A DNA stretch of 64,000 nt from Shewanella mangrovi (GTDB lineage Bacteria > Pseudomonadota > Gammaproteobacteria > Enterobacterales > Shewanellaceae): contig NZ_JPEO01000022.1 of assembly GCF_000753795.1 (NCBI RefSeq), positions 1 to 64,000 of the forward strand. The letters run 5' to 3'. The notes beneath the pieces are model-generated. The model was not told the DNA's origin and searched no databases. It saw only the letters and a program-made list of their open reading frames with translations. Shown here one piece after another: positions 36,609-45,504 of this stretch (within the stretch, counting starts at the first letter, position 1; the number at the start of each line of letters is the position of its first letter). A program made the translations under genes and the position numbers.

Positions 36609-38198
36609 TTAGTGACGGAAATGGCGCATGCCAGTGAACACCATTGCCATGCCTGCTTCGTCAGCAGCGGCAATCACTTCGTCGTCGCGGATTGAACCAC
36701 CTGGTTGAATGATACAGCTGATACCCGCAGCGGCAGCGGCGTCGATACCATCGCGGAATGGGAAGAAGGCATCAGATGCCATTACGGAACCCTCAACCAC
36801 TAAACCTTCATCGGCAGCTTTGATACCAGCGATTTTCGCGCTGTATACGCGGCTCATTTGGCCCGCGCCCACGCCGATGGTCATGCCGTCTTTGGCGTAA
36901 ACAATCGCGTTAGATTTAACGAATTTGGCGACTTTCCAGCAGAACAGCAGATCTTTCAGCTCTTCAGCGGTTGGTTGGCGTTTAGTCACCACTTTCAAAT
37001 CAGCTTCAGTGATCACGCCTTGATCGCGGTCTTGTACCAACATGCCGCCGTTAACACGTTTGTAATCGAAGCTGGTGGTTTTGTCGGCCCATTGGCCACA
37101 TTCCAGCAAACGTACGTTGGCTTTCTTGGCAACGATTTCGCGTGCTTCAGCGCTCACTACTGGCGCAATGATCACTTCCACGAATTGACGTTCAACGATT
37201 GCCGCTGCGGTTTTGCCGTCCAACTCGCGGTTGAAGGCGATGATGCCGCCAAAGGCTGAGGTTGGGTCCGTTTTAAAGGCGCGTTCGTACGCAGCGAAGA
37301 TGTCGCTATCAACCGCTACACCACAAGGGTTCGCGTGCTTAACGATAACGCAGGCGGGTTCAGCGAATTCTTTCACGCATTCCAGTGCCGCATCGGTATC
37401 GGCGATGTTGTTGTAAGACAGCGCTTTACCTTGCAGTTGGGTGGCTGTGGCGACTGAGGCTTCGTCAGCGTTCAGATCAACATAGAAGGCTGCGTCTTGG
37501 TGACTGTTTTCCCCATAACGCAGGTCTTGTTTTTTCACCAACTGAGTGTTGTAAGTGCGTGGGAATTTAGAATCTTCGTTGCACTCAGCATCGCTGTGCG
37601 CCGGCACCATAGTGCCAAAGTAGTTAGCGATCATGCCATCGTAGGCTGCAGTGTGCTCGTAAGCGGCAATCGCCAAATCGAAACGGGTGTTGTAGGTCGT
37701 TGAACCTGCATTAGCCGCCATTTCTGCCAACACTTTATCGTAGTCAGCTGCGTTAACCACAATGGTCACGTCTTTATGGTTTTTCGCTGCTGCGCGCACC
37801 ATGGTTGGACCGCCGATATCGATGTTTTCGATAGCGTCTTCCAGGGTGCAGTCAGGGTTAGCGACGGTCGCAGCAAATGGGTACAGGTTTACAGCAACAA
37901 GATCGATAGGGCCGATGTTGTTGTCTGCCATTACCTGCTCATCCATGCCACGACGGGCGAGAATGCCGCCGTGAACTTTTGGATGCAGGGTTTTAACACG
38001 ACCATCCATGATTTCTGGGTGACCGGTATAGTCAGATACTTCGATAACCGGGATGCCGTTGTCAGCCAACAGACGTGCAGTACCACCGGTGGACAGTAGC
38101 TCAACGCCTTGTGAGTGCAGGGCTTTGGCAAATTCCACGATTCCGGTTTTATCAGATACGCTCAGCAGGGCGCGACGAATAGGTCTGGCATTATTCAT
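36609..38198 (-). CDS. purH: PurH: AICAR transformylase / IMP cyclohydrolase
   Basis: This 529-residue bifunctional enzyme completes IMP synthesis: formylation of AICAR, then ring closure. The N-terminal cyclohydrolase domain (about 1-200) has SVSDKTGIVEFAKAL and MDGRVKTLHPKVHGG. The transformylase domain carries KHANPCG with the catalytic Lys-His. E. coli PurH has 529 residues as well. No clear PurR box was found in the upstream 250 bases. It is divergent from zntR. Confidence 0.98.
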   Translation of the reverse strand: MNNARPIRRALLSVSDKTGIVEFAKALHSQGVELLSTGGTARLLADNGIPVIEVSDYTGHPEIMDGRVKTLHPKVHGGILARRGMDEQVMADNNIGPIDLVAVNLYPFAATVANPDCTLEDAIENIDIGGPTMVRAAAKNHKDVTIVVNAADYDKVLAEMAANAGSTTYNTRFDLAIAAYEHTAAYDGMIANYFGTMVPAHSDAECNEDSKFPRTYNTQLVKKQDLRYGENSHQDAAFYVDLNADEASVATATQLQGKALSYNNIADTDAALECVKEFAEPACVIVKHANPCGVAVDSDIFAAYERAFKTDPTSAFGGIIAFNRELDGKTAAAIVERQFVEVIIAPVVSAEAREIVAKKANVRLLECGQWADKTTSFDYKRVNGGMLVQDRDQGVITEADLKVVTKRQPTAEELKDLLFCWKVAKFVKSNAIVYAKDGMTIGVGAGQMSRVYSAKIAGIKAADEGLVVEGSVMASDAFFPFRDGIDAAAAAGISCIIQPGGSIRDDEVIAAADEAGMAMVFTGMRHFRH

Positions 38199-38456
38199 TT
38201 TGGGTACAGTTTTCCAGTTTTAGTTTCAAGGATCTTTCGGAAAGCTCAATTTTATCAAGCTATTGCATTACAAGGTTAATCTTGCTTTACGAAAATCCCT
38301 CAAAACGCATCCTATGGCTGCGTGCGAGCTGGGGGCGTATTCTACCGCAAATCCATTGTCCCCGTTGTTTTTTCTACGCGATTACACAATATCAAATCGT
38401 GAACAAAGCGCAGCAAATCGAACATATAAATGAGACTGGTTTACATTTAACTTCTC

Positions 38457-38488
38457 TTGACCTTGGAGTAGACTCTAAGCTTTATACT
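38457..38488 (+). promoter_or_regulatory. MerR/ZntR-type promoter and operator
   Basis: TTGACC (38457-38462) and TATACT (38483-38488) are separated by 20 bases, the over-long spacer that MerR-family activators untwist. A dyad CTTGGAGT-AG-ACTCTAAG (38462-38479, seven of eight pairs) fills the spacer, like the E. coli zntA operator. It drives zntR and, by layout, the permease. The purH-zntR gap (38199-38456) holds nothing else that I recognise. Confidence 0.9.
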
Positions 38489-38510
38489 CCGACAAACATC
38501 GAGGCTTAGT

Positions 38511-38945
38511 ATGTTTCGTATTGGTGAGTTGGCAAATCGTCATGGTATTAATACCGATACGCTGCGCTTTTATGAAAAGCACGGTTTACTGCAACCATCT
38601 GCGCGACAAGACAATGGTTACCGTGCCTACAATCAGGCTGATGATCAGCGTTTAGCGTTCATTTTACGCGCCAAGTCGGTCGGCTTTTCGTTAGGTGAAA
38701 TCGCAGAATTGTTGTCGATCGAAGTTGATAAAGCCAACCGTGTATGCAGCGATGTCAAAGAGTTAGTTGATGAGAAACTCGTTAAAGTCAGTGAAAAAAT
38801 TGCTGAGTTGGAACGGTTTCGCCAGTCATTACAGATTTTATCAGATGGTTGTTGTGGTGGGCCGCATAGCGCAGAACATTGCACGATTTTGCAAGCATTA
38901 GAGTCATTTGAACCCGACGACATGCAGCCATCTTACAGTAAATAG
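38511..38945 (+). CDS. zntR: ZntR-like MerR-family metal-responsive activator
   Basis: This 144-residue regulator has an N-terminal MerR winged helix (about 1-70, starting MFRIGELANRHGINTDTLRFYE), a dimerisation helix and a C-terminal metal-binding loop. Cys79, Cys114, Cys115, His119 and Cys124 fall at exactly the positions of the zinc ligands of E. coli ZntR. Zn(II), and perhaps Cd(II) or Pb(II), is therefore the likely signal. It has its own MerR-type promoter, so it is probably autoregulated and activates the permease 28 bases downstream. No ZntA ATPase gene is nearby. Confidence 0.9.
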   Translation: MFRIGELANRHGINTDTLRFYEKHGLLQPSARQDNGYRAYNQADDQRLAFILRAKSVGFSLGEIAELLSIEVDKANRVCSDVKELVDEKLVKVSEKIAELERFRQSLQILSDGCCGGPHSAEHCTILQALESFEPDDMQPSYSK

Positions 38946-38973
38946 ACCGCACTGACGTTGTGGGAGATGTTCC

Positions 38974-40359
38974 ATGGTCATGAATCATTTTTTGGCGTTA
39001 TTTATGGAGTCAGCACCTTGGTTGCTACTCGGGCTGATATTAGCTGGCATGCTCAAGGTGTTTGTGCCTATGAGCTGGATGAATAAGCAGCTTGGCGGCC
39101 ACGGTTTTAAAGCGACGCTGAAAGCCGCGCTGTTTGGCGCTCCATTACCACTATGTTCTTGTGGGGTGATTCCGGCGGCAGTTGGCCTGCGTCGCAGTGG
39201 CGCTTCAAAAGCAGCCACCACCTCATTTTTGGTGTCTACCCCAGAAACCGGTGTGGACTCGGTGACAGTTTCTTATGTATTGCTCGGCCCGTTTATGGCG
39301 ATTGTGCGGCCAATCGCTGCGGTGACGAGTGCTGTTGTGGCAGGGCTGTTGGTGGGCCGTGACGAAGAGCAGGCAGAAGCCGTTAAGGCGGATGATGCTG
39401 CAGCGCACAGCACCAAAGCTTGCTGCTCAAGCGCGGCCGATACTGCCAATAATGCGGCTAAGCAGGCCACTACGTTTAAACCTGCGACATTCAAACCGAT
39501 GGCGGCTGCACCGTTAGTTAACAACGCAAGCAGTGTAAGTCACAGTGTAAATAGTGCGGCTAGTTCTGAGTCGAGCTGCTGTGGTAGCGAAAAAACCAAG
39601 GTGGCCCGCAGTTGCTGTGGTGCTGACAATCTGTCGCCGGAAAAGAGCAACTGTTGCAGCAGTGAGCCTAAAGCCACGGCGAGTAGTTGCTGTTCATCCT
39701 CAGCAACTCAATCTGACAGCTGTTGTAGCTCAAACGCGAGCAACGGTAGCAGTTGCTGTGGTGATGCACCGTTAGCGAGCAATGCCAGTGTTGCGCAAAA
39801 GCTGCTGCAAGGGCTGAAGTATGCTGCCACTGATTTGATTGAAGACACCGCCGTGTGGTTGTTGGTCGGTTTATTCTTCGCTGCTTTGGTACAAACCTAT
39901 GTGCCGGCAGATTTCCTCGCGCAGTGGGGTAACGGCTTGTTGGCCATGCTGGTGATGGTGCTGGTATCGATTCCGATGTACATCTGCGCCACCGCTTCGA
40001 CCCCGATTGCCGCGGGCTTGCTGTTGGCAGGCGTGTCACCCGGTGCAGTTTTAGTGTTTATGCTGGCTGGCCCTGCCACTAACATCGCCACGCTTGGCGT
40101 TGTTGCTAAAGAGATGGGCCGTCGAGCGTTACTGGGCTATTTAGGTGGTGTGCTGAGTGTGGCTCTGGTGTTTGGCTGGCTGGTGAATCTGCTGGTGGCG
40201 AATTTTGGCTTTGAAGTAATGCCGCAACTCGGTGACGAGCACCGTGTGTTACCTGATGTGATTGTGAACTACTCGGCGATTATTCTGGCGGTGTTGATGG
40301 CGAAAGTGCTGTACGACAAACTGCCGGGCAAGTCGGTCCATAAAGATTGCTGCTCATAA
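38974..40359 (+). CDS. DUF318/ArsP-type permease with a Cys-Cys repeat loop
   Basis: This 461-residue membrane permease belongs to the UPF0718/DUF318 family, which includes ArsP organoarsenical exporters. Transmembrane parts lie at about 5-128 and 285-450. Hallmarks are PLCSCGVIP (Cys61, Cys63) and the second-half repeat with MYICATASTPIAAG. Between the halves a soluble loop of about 150 residues holds seven vicinal cysteine pairs (150-151, 202-203, 214-215, 227-228, 239-240, 250-251, 261-262), the last six spaced 11-13 residues, plus a C-terminal CC at 459-460. The loop is otherwise Ser/Ala/Asn rich. Export of a thiophilic metal or metalloid is inferred. GGGAG precedes the start. Confidence 0.85.
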   Translation: MVMNHFLALFMESAPWLLLGLILAGMLKVFVPMSWMNKQLGGHGFKATLKAALFGAPLPLCSCGVIPAAVGLRRSGASKAATTSFLVSTPETGVDSVTVSYVLLGPFMAIVRPIAAVTSAVVAGLLVGRDEEQAEAVKADDAAAHSTKACCSSAADTANNAAKQATTFKPATFKPMAAAPLVNNASSVSHSVNSAASSESSCCGSEKTKVARSCCGADNLSPEKSNCCSSEPKATASSCCSSSATQSDSCCSSNASNGSSCCGDAPLASNASVAQKLLQGLKYAATDLIEDTAVWLLVGLFFAALVQTYVPADFLAQWGNGLLAMLVMVLVSIPMYICATASTPIAAGLLLAGVSPGAVLVFMLAGPATNIATLGVVAKEMGRRALLGYLGGVLSVALVFGWLVNLLVANFGFEVMPQLGDEHRVLPDVIVNYSAIILAVLMAKVLYDKLPGKSVHKDCCS

Positions 40360-40380
40360 GCCGTGACAAATCGACAACTA

Positions 40381-40404
40381 AAAAGGCGCTCATTGAGCGC
40401 CTTT
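40381..40404 (+). terminator. Terminator after the permease gene
   Basis: AAAGGCGCTC (40382-40391), loop ATT and GAGCGCCTTT (40395-40404) form a stable stem. The T run is short. Confidence 0.8.
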
Positions 40405-40441
40405 CGTGTGTAACAGACTGGTGAAAACTGGAATTTTCAAT

Positions 40442-40576
40442 TTATTTGCCTGCTTTAATGTTCTCCACCGGGGCGAATTTCGCTTGTTTTTTTGCTGCCT
40501 TCAGAGCCCGTTTTTCTTTGGCCGTATGCTGAGGCTGTTTCTTCTGCTCTTTGCTGTTCTTGTGCTCTTTACTCAT
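40442..40576 (-). CDS. Lysine-rich 44-residue protein, function unknown
   Basis: This short, very basic protein starts MSKEHKNSKEQKKQPQHT and contains 13 lysines in 44 residues, with few hydrophobic residues. GGAAGGAAAA six bases or so before the ATG is a strong ribosome-binding site and decides the start. A longer in-frame reading to 40720 lacks one. It resembles small lysine-rich proteins seen in other proteobacteria; a nucleic-acid- or ribosome-associated role is only a guess. The gene converges on the permease terminator. Confidence 0.7.
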   Translation of the reverse strand: MSKEHKNSKEQKKQPQHTAKEKRALKAAKKQAKFAPVENIKAGK

Positions 40577-40882
40577 GGTTTTCCTTCCGTATTCACTTGG
40601 GAGAGACCGTTGGACAGCAGTCGTAAAATAGCTGTCCGGCGATATCAAGTTCACTGACAGCTGGTGGTGGGATGTTGCCATCAAACCAGTTGTATCAGGC
40701 ACCATGCCTGATGAATTCATTCTACGCTCACCTCAGTTAAACCGCATGTTGCCGACATAGAATAATTTAAAATAAAAAGTCATTTTTGATACGAGATAGC
40801 GCTATAGATATTGTCCCGTCAGTGGAACAATTCGTAAGTTTTTGAATGGCTAATAAAGTTAATGCAACAGTAGTATACTTTT

Positions 40883-41100
40883 AGCGTTCATAGTAAATCC
40901 GGTGAAATTGGGACAAGGACGCCCCAATTTGTTTGTCATCGGTGCTTATGCTTGCGATGTAAGTAGGCGTTAACAATCTATCGAATTCCGGTTGTGGCAA
41001 ACGCAATTGCTGCGAATTGCCGATGCGGGAATTTTGGCTGTGCTTCCCGGCGCTTTCTTACGTTTTGCCATGATCCTGCATCGGCACCGGAAATTCTCTC
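40883..41100 (+). ncRNA. Candidate structured leader RNA upstream of elaA
   Basis: A 598-base gap before elaA has no gene on the plus strand, but 40898-41091 contains nested complementary segments. TCCGGTG (40898-40904) pairs with CACCGGA (41085-41091). AATTGGG (40906-40912) pairs with CCCAATT (40923-40929). GCAATT (41003-41008) pairs with AATTGC (41015-41020). GCCGATGC (41019-41026) pairs with GCATCGGC (41078-41085). CGGGAA (41026-41031) pairs with TTCCCG (41044-41049). Some of these overlap and would compete, as in a switch. A TATACT at about 40874-40879 could be the -10 box. I do not recognise a known riboswitch class. Confidence 0.4.
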
Positions 41101-41174
41101 ACCATGCCATAGCCTTGTATTCGACATATTTGTTAATCTGCATCCTTGTTTTATCGACTTAATGAGACAGATTT

Positions 41175-41630
41175 ATGCAGTGGCAAAGTCGGCGCTTTAG
41201 CGAATTATCGGCGTCTACGCTGTATCAGTTATTACGTTTACGTGTTGACGTGTTCGTAGTGGAACAGCAGTGTGCTTACCCAGAATTAGATGGCAAAGAC
41301 TGTCACCCTGATGCTCGTCACTTATTGGCCTACAACGACGCTGGGGATTTACTCGCTTACGCACGTTTGTTACCTCCCGGATTATCCTACGCTGAACCAA
41401 GCATCGGCCGAGTACTCGTAAACCCTGCATTTCGACAACATGGGACAGGCAAAGCTTTAATGAAGCAAGCGATTTCCTTGTGTCAGCAGTATTGGCCGCA
41501 TCAAGCCATCAAGATTGGTGCGCAGGAATATCTGTCATCCTTCTACCATGCGCTTGGCTTTGTCGCCGTGTCTGATATGTACCTCGAAGATGACATCCCT
41601 CATGTTGATATGCTGCTCAGTCAGCAATAA
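41175..41630 (+). CDS. elaA: ElaA: GNAT-family N-acetyltransferase
   Basis: This 151-residue protein has the ElaA arrangement: N-terminal LYQLLRLRVDVFVVEQQCAYPELDGKD, the central acetyl-CoA strand with IGRVLVNPAFRQHGTGKALM, and C-terminal GAQEYLSSFYHALGF. E. coli ElaA is 153 residues. Its substrate has not been established to my knowledge. It is preceded by a long leader that can fold and is followed by a terminator, so it is transcribed alone. Confidence 0.93.
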   Translation: MQWQSRRFSELSASTLYQLLRLRVDVFVVEQQCAYPELDGKDCHPDARHLLAYNDAGDLLAYARLLPPGLSYAEPSIGRVLVNPAFRQHGTGKALMKQAISLCQQYWPHQAIKIGAQEYLSSFYHALGFVAVSDMYLEDDIPHVDMLLSQQ

Positions 41631-41633
41631 TAA

Positions 41634-41660
41634 AAAAGCACGCTAATAAGCGTGCTTTTG
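41634..41660. terminator. Terminator between elaA and mrcA
   Basis: AAAAGCACGC (41634-41643), a six-base loop and GCGTGCTTTT (41650-41659) have A and T flanks. It probably serves both convergent genes. Confidence 0.9.
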
Positions 41661-41680
41661 TTTAACTACGTCATTGTCGA

Positions 41681-44242
41681 TTATTGAAATAGGTCATTGG
41701 TCGCTTTTGAATCAATGAAGATATTGCTGTCGTCACTGTTTTCTTGGGCGTATTCCGTCGGTTCTGTGCCCTGAATAAAATACTCAAACTCGCTGGTGTA
41801 GTCCGTTTTCCGAGACAGTTTGCCAGTCGCGAGATCGATGCGTACTGACACTATGCCCTCTGGTGGTTGCATTGGAACTTCTGGTGTACCTTGCAGTGCG
41901 TGGTACATAAACTGGTTCCAAGCTGGGCCCGCAGATTTAGCGCCGGATTCGGCACCGGAGATCTGTGATTTAGGGCCATTAGGATTCCAGGCAGTGCGGC
42001 CTAGCTCGCGACTGTGGTCATCGAAACCTACCCATGCCGTGGTCACCAACGTTGGGTTAAAACCACTAAACCAGGTGTCTCTTGACTCATTGGTGGTACC
42101 TGTTTTACCCGCAATGTCGTGACGCTTGATCAATCGCGCCGCCCGCCAAGCGGTACCATTCCAACCTGTACCGTGATTCCAATCACCACCGCCCCAAATA
42201 ACGCTCTTGAGTGCTTCAGTGATTAGGAAAGCAACTTGCTTGGATACAACTCGTTTAGCTTTGTGAGCTGCGGGATTAGCACAGTTATACGCTAAAGCAC
42301 TATCAGAGGTAATCGAAGCTGTTGGCTGCTCAGTGACAAAAGTTTCGGTATTGTCGGCCGTCATTGCGCTGCTGTCAGATGTCGCAGGAGCAACAATATC
42401 ATCGTCATCACACGCTAGTGCTGGTTGGGCTCGCTCAATTGTTTTGCCATAGCCATCGTCAATACGGTCAATAAAATATGGCTCGACTAAATAGCCACCA
42501 TTAGCAAATGAGGTAAATGCAGTGACAACTTTTAGCGGGGTCACTGACGGAGAACCGAGCGCTAACGATTCGTTACGATTCAGATCTTCGCGATTGAAGC
42601 CAAACTCCGACAGTTTGTTGATAGCATTATCCAACCCAACGTAGCGCAGCGCACGTACGGCCATGACGTTCACGGACTGAGCCAAACCAACTTTCAAACG
42701 TGTTGGGCCGCCATAAACATCCGGTGAATTTTTGGGGCGCCAAGCAGTACCTTGACGCAAATCAGGCTTGTTAATCGGCGCATTGTTGATAAGTGTGGCT
42801 AAGGTGTAGCCTTTTTCTAAAGCGGCGGTATAGATAAAGGGTTTAATGTTGGATCCCAATTGGCGTTTAGCCTGGGTAATACGATTGTATTGGCTCATGC
42901 TAAAACTAAAGCCACCAACTAAGGTTTGTATCGCCCCATCATGTGGTGCCAATGACACTATTGCACTCGAAACTTGTGGTATTTGCGATAGTTGCCAGTG
43001 TTCGCCATTAAGTCGCACCCATACCATTTCACCAGCGGTTAACACGTCGCTAGCGGTTTTAGGCGCAGCGCCTTGGCGCCGGTCAGAGATATATTTACGT
43101 GCCCAGTTAATACCTTCCCAATCGAGAGTCACTTGCTGACCACTGGCGAGCATCACTGTGGCGGTTTGCTCATCAAGTTGCATGACCGCAGCGGGCTGAA
43201 TATCGTCAACCGCTTGAGTCTTGGCTAACGCTGCAAGGATCTGATCATTGCTCGGCGCGATATCTGTCCAAATTGTTGAAATGGCACCTCGATAACCGTG
43301 ACGTTCGTCATATGCGAAGACGTTGTCACGTACGGCTTGTTGTGCCTCTTTCTGAAGACGTGAGTCAATGGTGGTGTAGACGTTGTAGCCGCCAGTATAG
43401 GCCTCTTCTTCGCCATACTTTTGCACCATGTAATCACGCACCATTTCCGATATATACGGCGAATAGAGGTCGATTTCTGCGCCGTGATATGACGCTGTGA
43501 GTGGTTCACCTATGGCATTTTGGTATTCGCTATCGGTGATATATCCCACGTCATGCATCCGCATCAGCACCACATTACGCCGTGCAAAGGCTCGTTTAGG
43601 CGATGAGATAGGGTTCATGGTTGACGGTGCTTTTGGCAATCCAGCAATCATTGCCATTTCAGATAGCGTTAACTCACTGACATCTTTTCCATAATAAACT
43701 TGTGCCGCAGCTCCAACGCCATAAGCACGTTGACCAAGATAGATACGGTTTACATACAGCTCTAGGATCTCGTCTTTAGTGAGCAGCTGTTCGATATGGA
43801 GAGCGATAAAAATTTCTTTGATTTTACGAATAAACTTTTTGTCGCGCGTTAAAAAGAAGTTACGTGCCACCTGCATGGTGATGGTACTTGCACCTTGGCG
43901 CTTTTGCCCTGTGGTTACCATCACGATCGCAGCGCGCAGCACGCCAACAGGATCAACCCCCTTGTGCTCGTAAAAGCGAGAATCCTCTGTGGCAATGAAT
44001 GCCTGTAGCAGCGGCTTTGGTATTTGAGTGAGTTCTAATGGAATGCGACGTTTTTCACCAAACTGTGAAATAAGCTTGCCATCTTGTGAATATATTTTAA
44101 GCGGGGTCTGCAGTTGTACGTTTTTTAATGTGGCAACGTCCGGCAAATCCGGTAAAACGTAAAAATAAGTTGCAGTAACTGTGATGATTCCCAGTAGAAA
44201 TAGACTGAAAAATGTAATCAGAATACGTTTTAACCACTTCAC
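41681..44242 (-). CDS. mrcA: MrcA: penicillin-binding protein 1A
   Basis: This bifunctional murein synthase has one N-terminal membrane anchor. Its glycosyltransferase domain has EDSRFYEHKGVDP with the catalytic Glu, and an inserted OB-like region follows. The transpeptidase domain has SNIK (SxxK), SVN (SxN) and KTGTT motifs. I start at the GTG at 44242 (VKWLKRIL), which aligns with E. coli MKFVKYF, has GGAAA upstream and gives 853 residues (E. coli 850). ATGs at 44266 and 44290 would add 8 or 16 residues. It is divergent from pilM, as in E. coli. Its activator LpoA is encoded 14 kb away in this window. Confidence 0.96.
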   Translation of the reverse strand: MKWLKRILITFFSLFLLGIITVTATYFYVLPDLPDVATLKNVQLQTPLKIYSQDGKLISQFGEKRRIPLELTQIPKPLLQAFIATEDSRFYEHKGVDPVGVLRAAIVMVTTGQKRQGASTITMQVARNFFLTRDKKFIRKIKEIFIALHIEQLLTKDEILELYVNRIYLGQRAYGVGAAAQVYYGKDVSELTLSEMAMIAGLPKAPSTMNPISSPKRAFARRNVVLMRMHDVGYITDSEYQNAIGEPLTASYHGAEIDLYSPYISEMVRDYMVQKYGEEEAYTGGYNVYTTIDSRLQKEAQQAVRDNVFAYDERHGYRGAISTIWTDIAPSNDQILAALAKTQAVDDIQPAAVMQLDEQTATVMLASGQQVTLDWEGINWARKYISDRRQGAAPKTASDVLTAGEMVWVRLNGEHWQLSQIPQVSSAIVSLAPHDGAIQTLVGGFSFSMSQYNRITQAKRQLGSNIKPFIYTAALEKGYTLATLINNAPINKPDLRQGTAWRPKNSPDVYGGPTRLKVGLAQSVNVMAVRALRYVGLDNAINKLSEFGFNREDLNRNESLALGSPSVTPLKVVTAFTSFANGGYLVEPYFIDRIDDGYGKTIERAQPALACDDDDIVAPATSDSSAMTADNTETFVTEQPTASITSDSALAYNCANPAAHKAKRVVSKQVAFLITEALKSVIWGGGDWNHGTGWNGTAWRAARLIKRHDIAGKTGTTNESRDTWFSGFNPTLVTTAWVGFDDHSRELGRTAWNPNGPKSQISGAESGAKSAGPAWNQFMYHALQGTPEVPMQPPEGIVSVRIDLATGKLSRKTDYTSEFEYFIQGTEPTEYAQENSDDSNIFIDSKATNDLFQ

Positions 44243-44421
44243 ACTATAAATTTCCGCTTTTTGCATAGACGTTTTAGTATATAAGGCCATGTAGTTTGGG
44301 TGAAGTAAAATGGTGATTTAAAAAGAACCAAAATAATGTTAATGAAGAACTTATAATTGATCACATACTTGTAAAGTTTGTGCTACGCTAGGATTCAACA
44401 ACAAAAAGATGGCACGGGACT

Positions 44422-45504
44422 ATGCTTTCTAATTTATGGAGGCGTCAGGCGCCGCAGATGGTTGGGATTGACATCGGCTCTCATGAGGTCAAAGCCATTC
44501 TGCTGGGCAAGGTTTCTGACGGATATAAAATATTGGCTCACGCTGCTGTGCCAATAAAAAAGGGCGCTGTTAATGATCATGATATTCGCGATAGCGAAGC
44601 GGTCATAGAATCTTTACGTCTTCTTAAACGCCAACTTCCTAAATCTGCAAAATTTGCTGCTGTGTCAGTGTCGGGCTCGGCGGTGATGACCAAAGTCATC
44701 TACATGGATGCTTCATTGAATGAAGTTGAAATGGAAGCCCAAATCGAAATCGAAGCCGACAACCTTATCCCTTACTCCCTTGATGAAGTCAGCATTGACT
44801 TTGAAACCCTCGCGCCCAACAAAAACGATGCTACTAAGGTCGATGTACTGTTAAGTGCCTGTCGAACAGACAATATTGACGCCCGTGTTGATGCGTTAGA
44901 TGACATCGGCATGGAAGCAAAAGTGGTTGATGTTGAAGGCTACGCTTTAGGCCGCGCCTATGAACTTGTCGCCAAACAGGTGCCAGAAGATATCCAGCAA
45001 AAAGGTGTTGTCGTGCTAGTCGATATTGGCGCCAACATGACCACCTTTGCAGTGGTCGAGCAGGGTGAAACGACATTTATCCGTGAGCAAGCTTTTGGTG
45101 GGGAGTTGTTTACCCAATCAATTTTGTCTTATTACGGTATGCCATATGAGCAGGCAGAAAAAGCGAAAATAGATGGAGACCTGCCAAGAAATTATATGTT
45201 TGAGGTGCTGTCTCCATTCCAAACACAATTACTGCAGCAGATTAAACGTACATTGCAGATTTATTGCACTTCAAGCAACAAAGATAAAGTGGATTATGTA
45301 CTCCTTTGTGGCGGCACTTCTAAATTAGAAGGCATGGTCAACTTACTTACTAATGAACTCGGTGTGCAGGCGGCAATTGCCGATCCTTTTAAAGGAGCGC
45401 TTAAGGCCGATGAAAAAGTACAGCAGCAGTTACAAAAAGACATTAATAAATATCTTATTGCCTGTGGTCTCGCATTAAGGAGTTACGGTCAATGGCGAAC
45501 ATAA
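44422..45504 (+). CDS. pilM: PilM: actin-like type IV pilus assembly protein
   Basis: This 360-residue FtsA/actin-like cytosolic protein binds the N-terminal tail of PilN and forms the base of the pilus alignment complex. The ATP-binding motifs are seen in VGIDIGSHEVKAI, VLVDIGANMTTFAV and LCGGTSKLEGM. It is the first gene of pilMNOPQ. pilN starts 13 bases before its end. The divergent region with mrcA (44243-44421) must hold both promoters; I saw no strong consensus pair. Confidence 0.96.
   Translation: MLSNLWRRQAPQMVGIDIGSHEVKAILLGKVSDGYKILAHAAVPIKKGAVNDHDIRDSEAVIESLRLLKRQLPKSAKFAAVSVSGSAVMTKVIYMDASLNEVEMEAQIEIEADNLIPYSLDEVSIDFETLAPNKNDATKVDVLLSACRTDNIDARVDALDDIGMEAKVVDVEGYALGRAYELVAKQVPEDIQQKGVVVLVDIGANMTTFAVVEQGETTFIREQAFGGELFTQSILSYYGMPYEQAEKAKIDGDLPRNYMFEVLSPFQTQLLQQIKRTLQIYCTSSNKDKVDYVLLCGGTSKLEGMVNLLTNELGVQAAIADPFKGALKADEKVQQQLQKDINKYLIACGLALRSYGQWRT

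Noticed and set aside
38199..38456. PurR operator before purH
   Set aside because: No segment matches ACGCAAACGTTTGCGT well enough; ATGCGTTTTG covers only half of it.
39370..39780. Possible tandem DNA repeat or frameshifted region in the permease gene
   Set aside because: The repeated TGCTGT/TGTTGC triplets simply encode the CC pairs. The frame is intact and both membrane halves are in register.
40893..40940. Resemblance to a cobalamin riboswitch core (CCGGTGAAA)
   Set aside because: The B12 box (GCCACTG) and the CCCGC-CTGT region are missing, and elaA has no link to cobalamin.
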